Assembly: GCF_037975245.1 (NCBI RefSeq)
Contig: NC_092565.1
Location: forward strand, 16,149,499 to 16,213,498
Reading direction: 5' to 3'
From: Apostichopus japonicus
Lineage: Eukaryota > Echinodermata > Holothuroidea > Aspidochirotida > Stichopodidae
DNA: 64,000 nucleotides
The translations under genes and the position numbers were made by a program. This document shows positions 32,049 to 45,348 of the stretch, piece after piece. Position 1 is the first letter of the stretch, and each line of letters begins with the position of its first letter. The notes beneath the pieces are model-generated. The model did not search any database. It was not told where the DNA came from and saw nothing but the letters and a program-made list of their open reading frames with translations.

Positions 32049-35000
32049 TCAACAGACATGAAGATCTACAAAATGTTCTCTGTTCTGAAAGATCGGTCCC
32101 CATGCATTCTTCTGGGTGTTGTCCATCTGATTTGTACATGTAGCTTCCTCTGTGTTTCTTCGGCCCTCAGGACCATGAGCTAGTTTGACTGGTGGAGCTG
32201 TCTTGACACTGGGGGGTTCCAGTTTCCTAAAGACAATGAGAAGATATTGAGCATCATAGTAATTTAACCATAAATGATTTTCTATTCTAGTCCAGTTGTA
32301 GTGTACACAAAGGGGGGGGGGGATTTTGGCAGGGGGTCATGGCTCCTGCTCCACCACCTCCCATAGTCCCATATTGTCACTTGGGGCAAAACGATTCAGT
32401 CTGGGGATCTTTTTGAAATAGCCAGGGAAGAATTAGACAGTAAGACCACTGCTATGGGTGTGCAACCTTTATCAACCCCACATGAAAAAGAAATCAAGAG
32501 AAGTTATGAGCACAAACGGTAAATCGTTCGCACCAGAAGGGCAACAAATTTTTTTTCTTTTTTTCGATTGCGACAGCTTTTCTCCATTACCTGTAAACCC
32601 TTCTGGTCAGAGTGCAGTTAGAATAAGAAATACTGAATCTGCTCCAGAAGATTGTTTTGCAAAATTCATCAACAAGCACACATTGAGACTTGATCGTACT
32701 TCAATTATCATGCTTACAACCCACCACATACACACACACATCACCAGCATTTGTTATTATATCTAGGTAGCATAATCTGCAAGGTTATTGTTGCACCATG
32801 CAAGTACTTCCCCATCAGGGTACCTCCATATGGTTGCATCGTATTAGTAAACATTGTTAGCTATGTAACTGTTGCATCACAAGACCGACATTGTTGATAA
32901 GGGGAAATTTCAGATTGCAAAATTCTGTGCTATATTGCACCATCATTGTGTAAATCAAAGCCTTTCAAAAATGTCAAAAAGACTAGACGCTACAGACTCT
33001 CAAAAATATTGTACTTACAATACAGCTGGAATACTATAGGGTACCTCCATGGGGCATTGTACTAGTAAACATTTTTTGCTACGTAACTGATTGCATCACA
33101 AAACCGACATTGTTGATAAGGGGAAATTTCAGATTGCAAAATACTATGCTATTTGCACCATCATTGTAGATAAGGGGAAATTTCAGATTGCAAAATTTTG
33201 TGCTATATTGCACCAACATTGTACTTACAATACAGCTGGAATATATACTATAGGGCACCTCCATGGTTGCATTTTACTAGTAAACATTTTTTGCTACGTA
33301 ACTGATTGCATCACAAAACCGACATTGTTGATAAGGGGAAATTTCAGATTGCAAAATACTATGCTATTGCACCATCATTGTGTAAATCAAAGCCTTTCAA
33401 AAATGTCAAAAAGACTAGACGCTACAGACTCTCAAAAATATTGCACCACATATAATTGGCTTACACAATGTTCACAAATACCAAGGGTTAGGGTTTTCAA
33501 TGTCACTTACTCATTTTTTGAAAATTTCCCTTTATGAACATTTTGAATCTTTTATGGCCTAATTTTCCCCTCCTCATTTCTAAGGGGATGGGTGGGAGAG
33601 GGGAAGGGGTACTAGTGCAAGTTATATAGAGTAAGAACCTCCTGGAAAAAGATTAGTATTTCAAAACTTTGAAAAATTTTTGCATGTCAAAATTTGGAGG
33701 CAGAATTGATGACCTTAAGGGAAGCCATATTTGCAAATATTTAGTTCACAAATCTGTTGTGTAAGTATCTACTTTCAGGCTGTAAAACTTCACATTTTTA
33801 AAGAACCAAATTGAAAACCCAGTTAAGTATCACATTTGTAACTACCACATATACAGTACTTACTTGGCCTGTTTATGATGGAAACAATTGAACTGTTCAG
33901 TAGGTTGCTATCACCACTGTAAAACCCTGATGGCTATATTTCATTGTTTAGTGCTAGGGATAATGGCTCAGGTAATCCATTTAGACCCTGTACAATTATG
34001 CATAGGTTAGTGAAAGCTGTTCAAAAAGGCCAACCTGGACAATGAACTACTTCTGATCTGCTGTGAATAGAAATGGAACCATCCATATCCATATATGATA
34101 TAACAAGGGAGTTCCATAACAACTCCCTGATAGGCTGATATAACCATACATGTTCATACACTGGGTATATATATATAATTTGTACTCAGCCCAGCTGCTG
34201 CTTTTCAAACTGCAGTCATTCACATGAGTAGATATTTTAATAGTGACCTTTGGTCTCCTTATTTATGATCTCCATAAGCAACCAATCAAAATGCAGTGGT
34301 GCCATCTTAAACACCAATGACAAGAGGGAGATGGTCAGTGTGTTTCCCTCAAGTAAACATATTCCCTTGTGGTAAAACACATGCAGTAATGATAGAACCT
34401 TTGTGTTGTGGGTTGGTGCAGGGAGCTGCTACTCTAACAGGGTAGCAGCTTCCTGGTTGGTGAGAGCAGGAAGTTGGTATGGAACAACTCCCTGGTGAGA
34501 GTACCTGGACAGATCTATGTTACTTAATTTGCTTGCAGTGGTGGATGGGAAAAGAGGGGTACTATTTATTAACTTATAGGGTTTTCCTCAAAACCTCCTG
34601 TAAAAGGATAAAATATTCTTAGAAGAACATTGTACAGGGGTAAATATGAATCCACAAAGAACAAAAAGTATGACTTATTCTTTGAGCAAATACCGTACTC
34701 TGTCATTACACACTCTACACCCTCAAAGACAGGATATTCTGCATTCCTTTGTCACAAATATTATCATTTTTGGATGGTTTCTGATATTTCTTCATCAACT
34801 TAAAATGTACTTCAGAAGTTTCTATCAACTTGAACTAACTAACTCTTCCCCTATTTTTGAGGGGGGTGGGGGGAGTAGGATGGAATGGGAAAGGGTTGGA
34901 TATTTTACTCTTTAATGTCATACTTATTTTGACCTTCTTTTTCTTGATCTACTTGTCAAGCCCACAAGGGTTTTTTGGTTCACTTCCTTCCACTTTTACA

Positions 35001-35647
35001 TGTTTTCTATACTGTGATTGTTATTTACTATGTGGGGGAAACCGCCCTCCCAGAAAAAAAAGAACAGTTCACAATTTTTATGTTGTATTTTTGATTAGTG
35101 ATTTATATTGAACAGTGTCGTAGTGTCTGGAGATAAGGTTAATGTCATAGTTAATCTGCAAAAATAGGGAATTGTCATTCAAAGAAAAATGTAGATCTGT
35201 CTTATATTGCTTCTCTGACAGCAATAGTAGTATTGTGGTGCATGAGAGTGGTGGAGAAATAAGCCTTTCCCCTTTTGAGTGTAAACTAACAAACAGTTCT
35301 CTTCAATGTCAATTTAGGGAAGTGTCTGGCACCAATGGATGTGACTTTCTGTTTGTTACTGGTGTCGCTCTTAAAAGGATTGATATATGCTTAACTACAG
35401 TTTGCTGGAAACAATATTAGTACTGTTACTTAGAGGTGATTCACAGATTACACTATTGAATCAACCGCCCTGTGCAGATACAATGTAAAGACCGATCAAT
35501 ATCGTGTAATAATCGACATTTAATGGAACAGTAAATGTTCAATAATGCTAAGAATAAAGTGTACACGAATCTATAACAATGAACCAAATGTACTCACCTC
35601 TTACGGTCGTCCGTAAATTCATATTCTACTGGTGTTGTGGTATGCAT
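32049..35647 (-). CDS. two-exon gene for a 75-residue protein, family not recognised
   Basis: Exon 1 (35598-35647) encodes MHTTTPVEYEFTDDRK plus AG, with donor GTGAGT. Exon 2 (32049-32226) has acceptor TTGTCTTTAG, completes Arg17 and adds 58 residues to TGA, including KTAPPVKLAHGPEGRR and NAWGPIFQNREHFVDLHV. The two phases fit. The protein is small, hydrophilic and charged, with no signal peptide or membrane segment. The 3.4-kb intron holds a tandem repeat and three of the micro-palindromes. I do not recognise a family, and a middle exon could exist. Confidence rests on coding-like composition and matching splice sites. Confidence 0.55.
32819..33450. repeat. three tandem units of about 215 bp
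   Basis: Units start GG(T/C)ACCTCCAT at 32819, 33039 and 33254. All contain TTGATAAGGGGAAATTTCAG, and the block repeats once more inside unit 2. Units 1 and 3 share a TCAAAAATGTCAAAAAGAC segment missing in unit 2. It lies in the intron of the 75-residue gene. Confidence 0.85.
34104..34129. mobile_element. micro-palindrome 1
   Basis: Arms AGGGAGTT (34106-34113) and AACTCCCT (34121-34128) around CCATAAC; the outer left end reads CAAG rather than CAG. No adjacent duplication, but TGATATAAC occurs at 34096-34104 and 34136-34144, enclosing the palindrome plus 6-7 bp. Confidence 0.55.
34419..34455. mobile_element. micro-palindrome 2 (37 bp)
   Basis: Ends CAGGGAGCTGCTACTCT and, on the other strand, CAGGAAGCTGCTACCCT. 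Perfect 7-bp direct repeats GTTGGTG flank it at 34412-34418 and 34456-34462. Confidence 0.7.
34467..34494. mobile_element. micro-palindrome 3 (28 bp)
   Basis: CAGGAAGTTG...CAACTCCCTG flanked by perfect 7-bp repeats GTGAGAG at 34460-34466 and 34495-34501. The left repeat overlaps the right repeat of micro-palindrome 2 by 3 bp. Confidence 0.7.
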
Positions 35648-36066
35648 TTTGATGCAGTCCGAAACAGCCAAAGTACGTGTAGACAATAATAGTACGGAAC
35701 TATCAGCTTGTAGTGAAAAAACTTCAATACTAGGATTTGAATTTAATATGAAAATTGTTGAACTTTCTTGCGGACTGAATTAAAAACAAGGTATAATTAA
35801 TCAGAGCGTCTGTATGCAACCGACATACGAACAGGAACTGCTGAATTTAGACCAAAGTCCGTCTACGACATCCCAATGCAACGTAAGTGATAATGTCGTA
35901 TAGCGAGCTAGCGCCTATGCATTGTTGTTTACTAGGTGGACCAGCTGTTGAACGATGTTGCAATATATGAAGCATGACCTTAAATTTGACCCTCGTTTGT
36001 ATACAATGAAACATGCTTCTTTCGAATGGCAGCGATCAAAATATTTACTCACGTGATGGTTTGGTA

Positions 36067-37350
36067 TGTACGGAAGCTTAAAAATGCTATCAGCATAAGA
36101 AAAACTTTGCCCATAAGTTGCCAATTTTCAGTAAATTGTTTAGATAACAAGATAATATATTTGCTCAGTTGCTTTAACCGAGCAATTGAACAATTTCCTG
36201 AAAAAAATGTTTAATTGACAACTTATCATATCTCGTAAATTCAACATTTTTCTGCAAAATGTGCAATTGTTCATTTCATTCCAACTGAGCAATTGAACAA
36301 TTATCTGCAAAATGTTTAATTGACAACCACAAGTTCTTTCCTATAATACTACAAACCACGCGCACTACATTACTGCGTATTGTATTTGTATTTGCATACT
36401 GCGTATTGTACACTGCGTATTGTATTTGTAGGCAAATACAGTTCTAGTAACTGTTACGGTTAGATTTGTTCAACACGGCAGCATACAAAAGCGTTCGTTG
36501 TATTCTAAGTCACATATACGGAGTCTCATGCATACTAAGTTCTAGTACTGGCCAAGTCGTTTGTATAATACTCATTTGTCGCGTGCAAACTGTATATGCC
36601 TCAGAGTCCCTTTTTGCCTACAAGAATGTGCTTTTAACATGGAGGTAGAAACAGATTTACCTCACTGCTTATACCCACTGTATTTGACCATGGAGGTAAA
36701 ACATGGAGGTAAAACAGATTTGACATGCCCGAGAATCTGTCCGATACAAACCTAGTAACAACCAAAAGCGGTGCCGCGGGCGTTCTCTGTACAGTACAGC
36801 AAATAGATACGGGTAACTAGCTTTGTGTAAAAAATAAGGTAGACTAGGCTGTACATACTATAGGGTCTTTTGGCTATAAGATCATGTGTATAGCATTATG
36901 TTCTCCTTCTATAGGGGAATCGTGAAACACACCTGACAATGATCACACAGTCACAGTCTCGATGCAAGGGGACTGGGGTTGAGAACGGATCAGTCGTTTT
37001 GTACTTTGGTTTTTCGTGCCCAGGTTCTTTCCTGGGTGACTTTTCTTAACAAAAAGTACCGTTTCATACTGTAGTTTTGACTTTCTCGTACCCCTGTGAC
37101 TGAAATGGTTGAATGCATGAAGTAAACATCTTTCACAATACTATTCGATAACTGCCCTTGGGGGTTTTTTTTTTGGCGATGGTGGGCGGTGAAATATTGT
37201 GAGACCATTCATTTATCCATAGCAACCACTTTCATACCACTAAATCACATGTCTACGGAAGCTTAAAATTGCCATCAACATAAGAAACACTTTGCCCAAT
37301 AAGTCAACATTTTCAGGAAATTGTTTAGATAACATGATAATATCTTATCC
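36067..37350. repeat. dispersed degenerate repeat, two copies
   Basis: TACGGAAGCTTAAAA...ATAAG(A)AA...CTTTGCCCA...AATTGTTTAGATAACA at 36069-36165 recurs at 37255-37340. Between them, GAGCAATTGAACAATT and ATGTTTAATTGACAAC each occur twice (about 36180-36325), and TACTGCGTATTGTA repeats near 36370-36430. Confidence 0.6.
36861..37070 (+). repeat. U2-snRNA-headed retroposon-like repeat, copy 1
   Basis: A degenerate head (TCTTTTGGCTATAAGATCATGTGTAT, seen in two parts) is followed by a tail shared with the copy at 49551. Tail blocks include GATGCAAGGGGACTGGG, GATCAGTCGTT and TTTTCGTGCCCAGGTTCT. Confidence 0.6.
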
Positions 37351-37431
37351 AAAATCAGGAAAATGTTGGATTGCTGTCAGTTACTTTAACTGTCGGTTGC
37401 TTTAAATGTCAGTTGCTTTAACTGAGCAAAC

Positions 37432-37772
37432 TGGCTGGGCGCCAGCCCCCCAGTGAAAAATATGGGGGCGGAAGTATCATTCCGCCCCCCCCCCCCCCCG
37501 CTTCGCAAGTCATAAAACCCCTTTTTCATTTCCAAATGAGAAAAAAAATCTCATTTGGAGCACCAAATTGCATCTAAGGCCAGGTGAAAATGCAAAATTA
37601 TTTACAAAATGGAGTGGGTGTTGAAGTGTGCTATATTGCACCAAATTGCATTTGAGGCCACCTGGAAATGCAAAAAAAAAAATCCAGGGGGACACCCCCT
37701 CCCCTCAGACCCCTCCCCCAGTCCGGCCATCAGTCTTCAGCCCCCACTCAAAAGTACCTTCCTACGCCACTG
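37432..37772. mobile_element. probable hAT-type element end
   Basis: GC-rich block with long C runs ending in TACGCCACTG, a typical hAT terminus seen also in the MITEs here. The opposite end and a target duplication were not found, so the left boundary is approximate. Confidence 0.35.
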
Positions 37773-40700
37773 ATAATTGGGGTTGACTCTAACCACCCCA
37801 AACCCCCCTTATAAACCCTTCTATAGTTCTACACAATAGTATGGTGAATTTTCAAGCCACGGAATCTTATAGAATCCTAATAATTTGTTCGATAGCTACT
37901 TCTTGGATTGCTTACTCGATGTTTGGTGAGTCCGAAAAAAAAATATTTTCGAACGACCGTTTCTAAAAGAAACCATGGATTTGTTTCATCAAAAACTCCA
38001 TCATGTAACTTTCACCGAATTTCGTTCATGTCATGCATGCTGAAAATGAACGAATGAGAGATTTTTAACGCTGTTGGAAAAAGTTTCAAGGTAATAGCTA
38101 TATCATCACATTAACTTATTGATCGTTCTGGCAGGATGCCAGTTGAATATTACATCATCTTCGCATGTTATTTTCTATTATAGTTTTGGCCAAGACTTAG
38201 GCCCCACCTACTGCTCGATTTACACTACTGGCCCTAACCTGCTTACGGTAAATAAAGCAACTTGAAGACGAGGGCGTGCTTTCACTAAGCTATTACACTC
38301 GAGAATTTGACCGGACGCCTGCGTGTTTACTTGATAAGGCTTTGAACAAAATCATTCTTCTCTGTATTTTCCCGCTGTATGTATATATTTTTCTTTTCAC
38401 GATGCTATAATACTGAAGCGCATTGCCGCCACAATTTCGATTTTGGTGTTGTGTGTGAGTGTGTTTTTGGCAGCAACTCGCTTCCGTATGAAATAAAACC
38501 TTATATGTGATCATAATCAAATAAAAATATGATGATGACGACATATGCTATTTATATCACTACACAAAGAGCGTCTGCGTTTTGGGAGCAACTCTTTTGT
38601 GTTCATCGTAGCATGTGACATGAAAGGTGTTATGATTTTATAGTTCCTCGTGATACGAATTCATACGATCAAGTAGTCTTACGGTATATAACTCCCTGTT
38701 ATAAGTAACTGAACGTTTTCATTACGCGCAATCAACTAGTACCTCCTTTAGGTAAACATGTTTGTATGTAATTATATGCCTATCGTACTACAGTTACTTT
38801 CCTGTTATTTCCGATATATGATAGTGAAAGAAGAGAGTATACAGAAGGAAGTCAAACTTGTTTTTTCTTCGCTCAGTATTTATACTTTAACCATGGACGT
38901 TACAGAGTAAAATTTCGATGTGAGATTACTATATGCTATATAACAAGGGTAATCAAACACACATGGTACCCGACGTCAATCGGGGGGGGGGGGGGGAGGG
39001 GGAGGGTGGCTGCCCCATGACAAACAATTTTTAAATCAATGATTTTTAACGCGGGCGTGGGTTCACCATAGGTGGTAGTTTCAAAACCACTTGAACATTG
39101 AGTCCACCCCTGCCCCCCCCCCAATTCTCAGACCAGTGTGAGGGTCCATATAACAAGCAACATAATTAAATCTCCCAGCATTTGAGTGAACATGCCGTTA
39201 GGGTTACATTACCGGTTGACCATATGCAGGACTATAGGCTAAAATAATTATTAAGTTCTCAAATTTTGCCTATTTTGGTGTTGTTGATGTTGGTGTTTTA
39301 CATTGTTTGTGTAACTTAATGAGATAAATGGCACCGAAATGGTAACCCATCCGTTTGTATTCAATTTTTTTTTTATTAACGTGTAATTTGAAATCCTTGG
39401 TTTTAATCTGCAATATTGATTTTGTGTTAGAATGATGGGGCAACGAGTAAACGGGTACACATTTATGACACCCCCTTTTTTTCTCACCGCAAATGAACAT
39501 ATTCATGTATGTCTATAGGTCATTATAATATCGATCTTTTCCCACCCGGCAACATGCCCTCCCATCACATTCCACCCACACAGGGACTGAGACAGGAATT
39601 GGCCATTTGGATGTGCAATATTAGAAAACTGGGTGAGCTCTTTTTGTATCATAAAATTATCGAAGTTCCCGACCCACCCCAAAATATATAAAATTACTTT
39701 GTAAGAGACATATTGTTTTCAAGGATGTCAGGTTATTTGCGGTCACAAGAGGTCAAAATCTGAAAACATTGTTTGCACGATAACTTCCTATATAAGGTAA
39801 CTTCTGATTAACTTCGTAATATGTTTACAGTTTCGGCTTGGTGAAAACTCCAAAAGAAAAGGGCTAAGATGAACTTCACACCTTGTAGATTTTACACATG
39901 CATACACATAGGGCCAATTTTTCGTGGCGGTGAAAGGTCACTTGGAGGGCACAAGAGATCAAAGTCTGAAAACTTTGTACTCCAAAAGTATAACTGAAAT
40001 GAATATCACAGTGCATAGATTCACCTTCGTACCTAAATGCTATTGCTTGCTTTGGAGGTCAAGGGTCACTTTCAAGTTGTGTAAACTTGAAGGTTTACAT
40101 TAAATGTTCTCATATAAAGCATGGCAAGGCCTGTTGGCTTCCTGGTTTATCCACACATTATGGCATCTTCAAGTGATGACCTCAGCTGGCTTTGCGTAAA
40201 CACAGACCTTTTGATAGAGTTCCAATACAAACAATATGAGTTTGAGTGTTGTTGCAGCAATAACCTATACACGATATTGCATATCAAGGAAATTATATAT
40301 GAGCAAAACCATATAACCGTATGTAAACTACACAGACCCACTGTAATATTAACTACTTTCGGTGAAGGGGAGGGGGGGGGGCGGGCTGAGGAAACATTTT
40401 ATGAGAAATTATAGCAGATTCGTGCTTGGGATGAATGGTAAGACCTTGGATCGAATATCAGCTATATGCTCATATTTCTTACTGTTTTACCATGCAGGTA
40501 CCTGCTATAACTATATAACCTTTATGTTAGTGAACAGTTATCTACGCTAATATCCTGTTTGTTCACAATATAGGTTCAAGCTTAACATGTCACCCATGTT
40601 CAAATTGTAATAAAACATTTTCCTGGCAAGTACTGATGACCTTTTAGGACAGAGGGGGAAATATTGACAATTATCTTTCCTTGCCCGCCATATTGCCTTC

Positions 40701-42162
40701 GTGAATAACTAAATTGTTATGACTCAGCTCAGTGAAGTATCATGACACAATGGAACTGAGTGCGTGTAATTTGTTTTCTTCATGACGAATTATATTTGAT
40801 TACTATAGTAACGTTATGGTGGATATCATTACCGTAGTATATATATATACGAATATGCAACCGACAGACGGTACTTTCTGTGACCCGGTGTCAAGTAGAC
40901 TTGACCAAGTCGGTTATCATAATACGCAAATAAATTAGCTGTAATGAATCATATGACGTGAGTAGTCTTATCTATAGGCCTACGTCTGCATCATATCACT
41001 CCCAGCAGCTCGAAGGAGTAACGGAAATACGAAACGGAAACATTCCCATAGTTAGATCAATATATGCGACGCTAAATCAATCGAAATATAGACTTGTTAT
41101 GGTGAAAGTATATTTGCACTGGTTTATGTATCAGTACATATAGTGCAGGGGAAACATACACGCGGCAGCACTGATGTGAGATCGGTGTTTGTTATGAGTT
41201 CTGCTGGTGATTTTGCATCACACGCAATATTTGACAGATAATGGGAAGTTCGTGGTGCTTCAAAAAGGTCAGTAATTTCTGTGTTATTCCATTACGGTTT
41301 TTATTACTTTATTTCTGATAATTATGGTCATATCCACTAGAAGACATTTCAAAGGATAGTATTTTGAAAAAAATCTAGATATATAATCTTTTCGGAAATA
41401 TTTCGTCCTTTGTCGTGCAACAAGTTCTTTGTTTATGTGTTCACGTTACTATACATTGCTTGTATAGTAAGATAGTGTGCAATTTTGAATACTTCGAGTG
41501 TTGATAAATGGAGAGAGTCGAAGAAAGAGAAACATAACCGGATTGGGGGGGGGGGGAGATGGGGGGGGGGGGGGGCGGAGAGGAGGGTAATGGAATCTCG
41601 AAGGGTGAGTGATAGGTTGACTAGAAACATTTCCACGTGAACTGATTTAGGTGCTCTTTCCTTATTATTATTTTGTTTACACTCGTGCTTGGACATCGTT
41701 CATTCTTTTCGAATGTATATGAGCAAATATTCTTTGATGAAGTCGAACGGGGATAAATTAGCACACAAGTAAGAACCCAGTTCATAACACTAGAATAGGC
41801 CAAAAGCAAGCTGTTATATACAAGATAACATATGGGAAAGAGTGTACGTGCCGAGTTATACTCTGATAGGCATATAGCAAAAGAAAATGAAACCTTTTTT
41901 ATATAATGAGTTGACACTTTTGATGTAGTGTTCTTGGCTTATTCAGTTTTATCTGCTTAAACAATCTATTAAATTTCACTTGCTGCATTTACTGATTACA
42001 AGGTTTATCGCATATACAGGTATCGACTAATCCAGAAAATAAGAATCGAAACATTCACCCCCCTCCTTCCCCTCTCCCGTTATCCCTCTCGTGACCAATC
42101 ACGGATAAATAATTCCCTCATTCAGAGGGGTATCATGCTGAGTATATAGTGTTTTAGGGGAG

Positions 42163-42593
42163 CAGTGGCGCATACATAATTTCAAAGGTGGGGCCAAATT
42201 CCACCACCGCCTGATCTAATATATATGTAGGGAGTGAACCATGATGGAAGGGTCAAAGGCGAATCAAGGATTTTATAAAGAAGGGTGTGCGGCCCTGGGG
42301 TCGTTGGGGTTGGCCCCGCAGAAAAATAGAATATAAAGTGAAGACGTCAAATAGTGTATCCTGTGGCATATTTAGACTTTACCTTCGGCCTGATAAGTAG
42401 CGACGAAAGGTTGTGGAATACTAGCCGAAATACTTTTGATTTTTGTGCGGTTGAAAAGGAGGGTGCACATCCAAACAAATGGTCTAATTCGTTCCCGGCC
42501 GAATGTAAAACTCACCCGACTGAAGCATTTCTCCCGCTACTGACGATGTGGAGGTGGGGACGGCTCCTTCTCCCTTTTCCGAGCACGTCACTA
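42163..42593. mobile_element. probable decayed hAT-type element
   Basis: Starts CAGTGGCGCATAC and ends near GCACGTCACTA, which could be a mutated GCACGCCACTG. The flanks TAGGGGAG and AAGGGGTAG are only a partial target duplication. Confidence 0.4.
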
Positions 42594-43393
42594 AGGGGTA
42601 GAGGGAAGGGGTACGCAAAACTTCATGTAACTTGACTACCTATTTAGATTAAAATGTCAAATCCTATACCGGCAAAATGGAAAATGATAACCCAACCTCT
42701 CGACTTAATCTGGACATGATAACCCAACCAATCACCTTCATCTGCACATGTTTTGTACCCAAAGTGAACTTGAAGCAAAATTATAAGTAACAGGCAAAAT
42801 AGGGAAACTGATAACTTTCTTTCATGTTTTTCCCTAAAGTTTTTATCCAATTTCTTGATTCAAAATTGGGATTACATCTGTAACATGTACACATTGTATA
42901 TATCCAGTGCTATAAAGATAACTTTACTTCCCTGAGGGAAACATTGGAACCCTACCCAGTGAGTGCAAGGGTCAAAACAATAACGTGAAAAATAAAGACA
43001 AACAAAAACAACTAAAGGGAATGCAAAACGTCTTGAGACAAACAACTGTTTGCTTCAAGTTCACTTATGGTACAATCTGTGACACTTCCAATTATCATGA
43101 TATCTCAAATATACAATGTAGGAAATGCTTGCAAAATTCATCAGGATGCTTAGACTGGTGTTCCTCTTTCATTCGTCGAATATATCTTTTCCCTCTGGAC
43201 TTTCCTATACGGTTTTCACGAAAGCTCTTGATCAGTGACCATCGTTCAATCAAGTGACATAAACTGTGAATATGCTAGATGATGGTCACTTCTTCATGAT
43301 TATAGCTGAAACTGTCAGAGCCTGTTTGAGTGGGATTTTGTAATTGTCTAATTTCATTCTCAATACCTGTCTATAAATTAGTTGGATATAGTC

Positions 43394-43789
43394 CAGGGTT
43401 GTCCAACCTTTTGCAGAGGAGGGCCACATGGAATGATTACGATGAAGGAGGGGGCCGCATGAACCCTACGCTCGAGTTTTTGCCCGAAGCCAAGGCAACA
43501 AAATGTGAGCACTGCGCGCGGAGCGCACTGATTTATTTTCCTTCCTGATAAACAGATGAATAAGTTCAGCCGCCCCCCCCCCCCTCCGCTGACAGAGTGT
43601 CACACAAACTGACCTGTATGTAGTTTTTTTTTGGACCCAGAAGGTTCGAATGATTGATTATTTAGCTTCAAATTGTTATCAATAAATCTGCTCACTAAAA
43701 TTTCGAACCGTAGAGCATCTCTGGCGGGCCGGACGCAACCCTGCGGCGGGCCGGACTGTGGCCCGCGGGCCGTAGGTTGGACAACCCAG
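43394..43789. mobile_element. hAT-type MITE, 396 bp
   Basis: Terminal inverted repeats GGGTTGTCCAACCT and AGGTTGGACAACCC, with outer ends CAGGG and CCCAG. A perfect 8-bp target duplication ATATAGTC lies at 43386-43393 and 43790-43797. The GC-rich ends (GAGGGCCAC / GTGGCCCGC) also pair. No coding capacity. Confidence 0.92.
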
Positions 43790-44382
43790 ATATAGTCAAA
43801 CCATCCAGTGGAGTATAGTTCAGACACTTTCAGCAGGCTTTAAAAAAAGGAGAGGGGGGGGGGGGGGCTGAGTGCAATAGGCTACTTGTAACCGTGAAGT
43901 GTTGAGTTGTTTTCTGTTTTGCAAACCTGTAATTTAACAAGCCAATTCGACCTACAATTATGTCATGCTAAAGTGATAATATGGTTAATTTGTAGGCTTT
44001 TATATCTGGGGGTTTTGAATCCAATTATTGCTAACATTGAGGAAGCATCACTATCACACATTGTTAACTTGCTTCAGTGAGAGGAAGTACGTGGAGCGTG
44101 GCAGTAAAATTTCACTTTCTAGCTTGAATATAATTGCGGCTAATATTCTTATGAGTTAAAAGGGTCTGCCACTTTCAATGTGCGACCACGTAATACTGGC
44201 CACATACAGAGATATCTATATATCTATAGATCTTTACATATGACTTATAATTGACAAATAAAGAGGTAAGTTTTAGAATATATATTGGAATTTTCGGTCC
44301 CCTTGGGACCTTCGTCAGCAATACTTGGCAGTCGAATGAAAATTACAAAATGTAACACAATGACGCCAGTTGCATTGATGGA

Positions 44383-44420
<38 letters not shown>

Positions 44421-44426
44421 TATAAA

Positions 44427-44514
<88 letters not shown>
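44383..44514. repeat. (TA)n microsatellite
   Basis: About 130 bp of near-pure TA with a few interruptions near 44416-44432. Confidence 0.95.
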
Positions 44515-44519
<5 letters not shown>

Positions 44520-45348
44520 TTATTGGTTGAATTTTGAAATTGATATTCTGTCTGGTGGGGCTGTATTGAAGACAACAACATACCAGTTTAGCGAATCCTT
44601 ATGAAAGTTTTTCAAATTGCTACCTTTCTTATATATGAATATCAATCAAGTCACTCTCCAATAGGAGACACACATGAACATCATTCAAAAGGAGTTTTGT
44701 GTTTTAATTTACAGTTCGACCTTAAGGAAAATTGTAGTCTAGATATTTTATAGTATAAAAAGTAAATAATCATTTGAGTGCCGGTAATTTTTCTATAGCT
44801 CTTCCGGTTTCGAGATAGACACCTTTAAAAGTTTTGATTAATATCTGGAATGCTCCTTTAAGGCTAAATTGATGATGACGTCGGCTCCTCAGTGCAAGCC
44901 TACAATTAATGTTAATCGATTGCTTTTTAAATTGTAATAACTCAACCAAAACATGTTCTTTAAAATTCACATAAACAAAAGAGCCCACTTATTTTGATAT
45001 CATTCAACAACATTTGTTCTTGACAAATTTGTAATACATTGTAAACATGGTATTTGAAGCCATTTAAGTTTTGTTTTCCCATTGAGTTTTGTGTTGCATA
45101 TGAGGAACTGACCCAATGGGCTGTGTATTAGACTCCTAGTCCAGCCACTTTAACTGATTAACCTAAGCTGCATGTAAAAGTGCTATGTAAATACAACCTG
45201 AACAGATAAGAAGTATTGTTGTTAATGGTCTATGCAACATATCGGAATATATTGTCTGCCTTTAAAGTCATCCTTTAGTTTTTTCTTCGTCTACTTATCG
45301 TGAGGCTGCTAAAGAATCGATACAGACTTTTAACCTCTTTATTTTCAG

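Noticed and set aside
38690-38700. AACTCCCTG as a sixth micro-palindrome
   Set aside because: Only one arm is present, with no inverted partner or flanking repeat.
42910-42945. TTCCCTGAGGGAA palindrome as another micro-palindrome
   Set aside because: It lacks the CAGGGAG/CTCCCTG ends and has no 7-bp flanking repeat.
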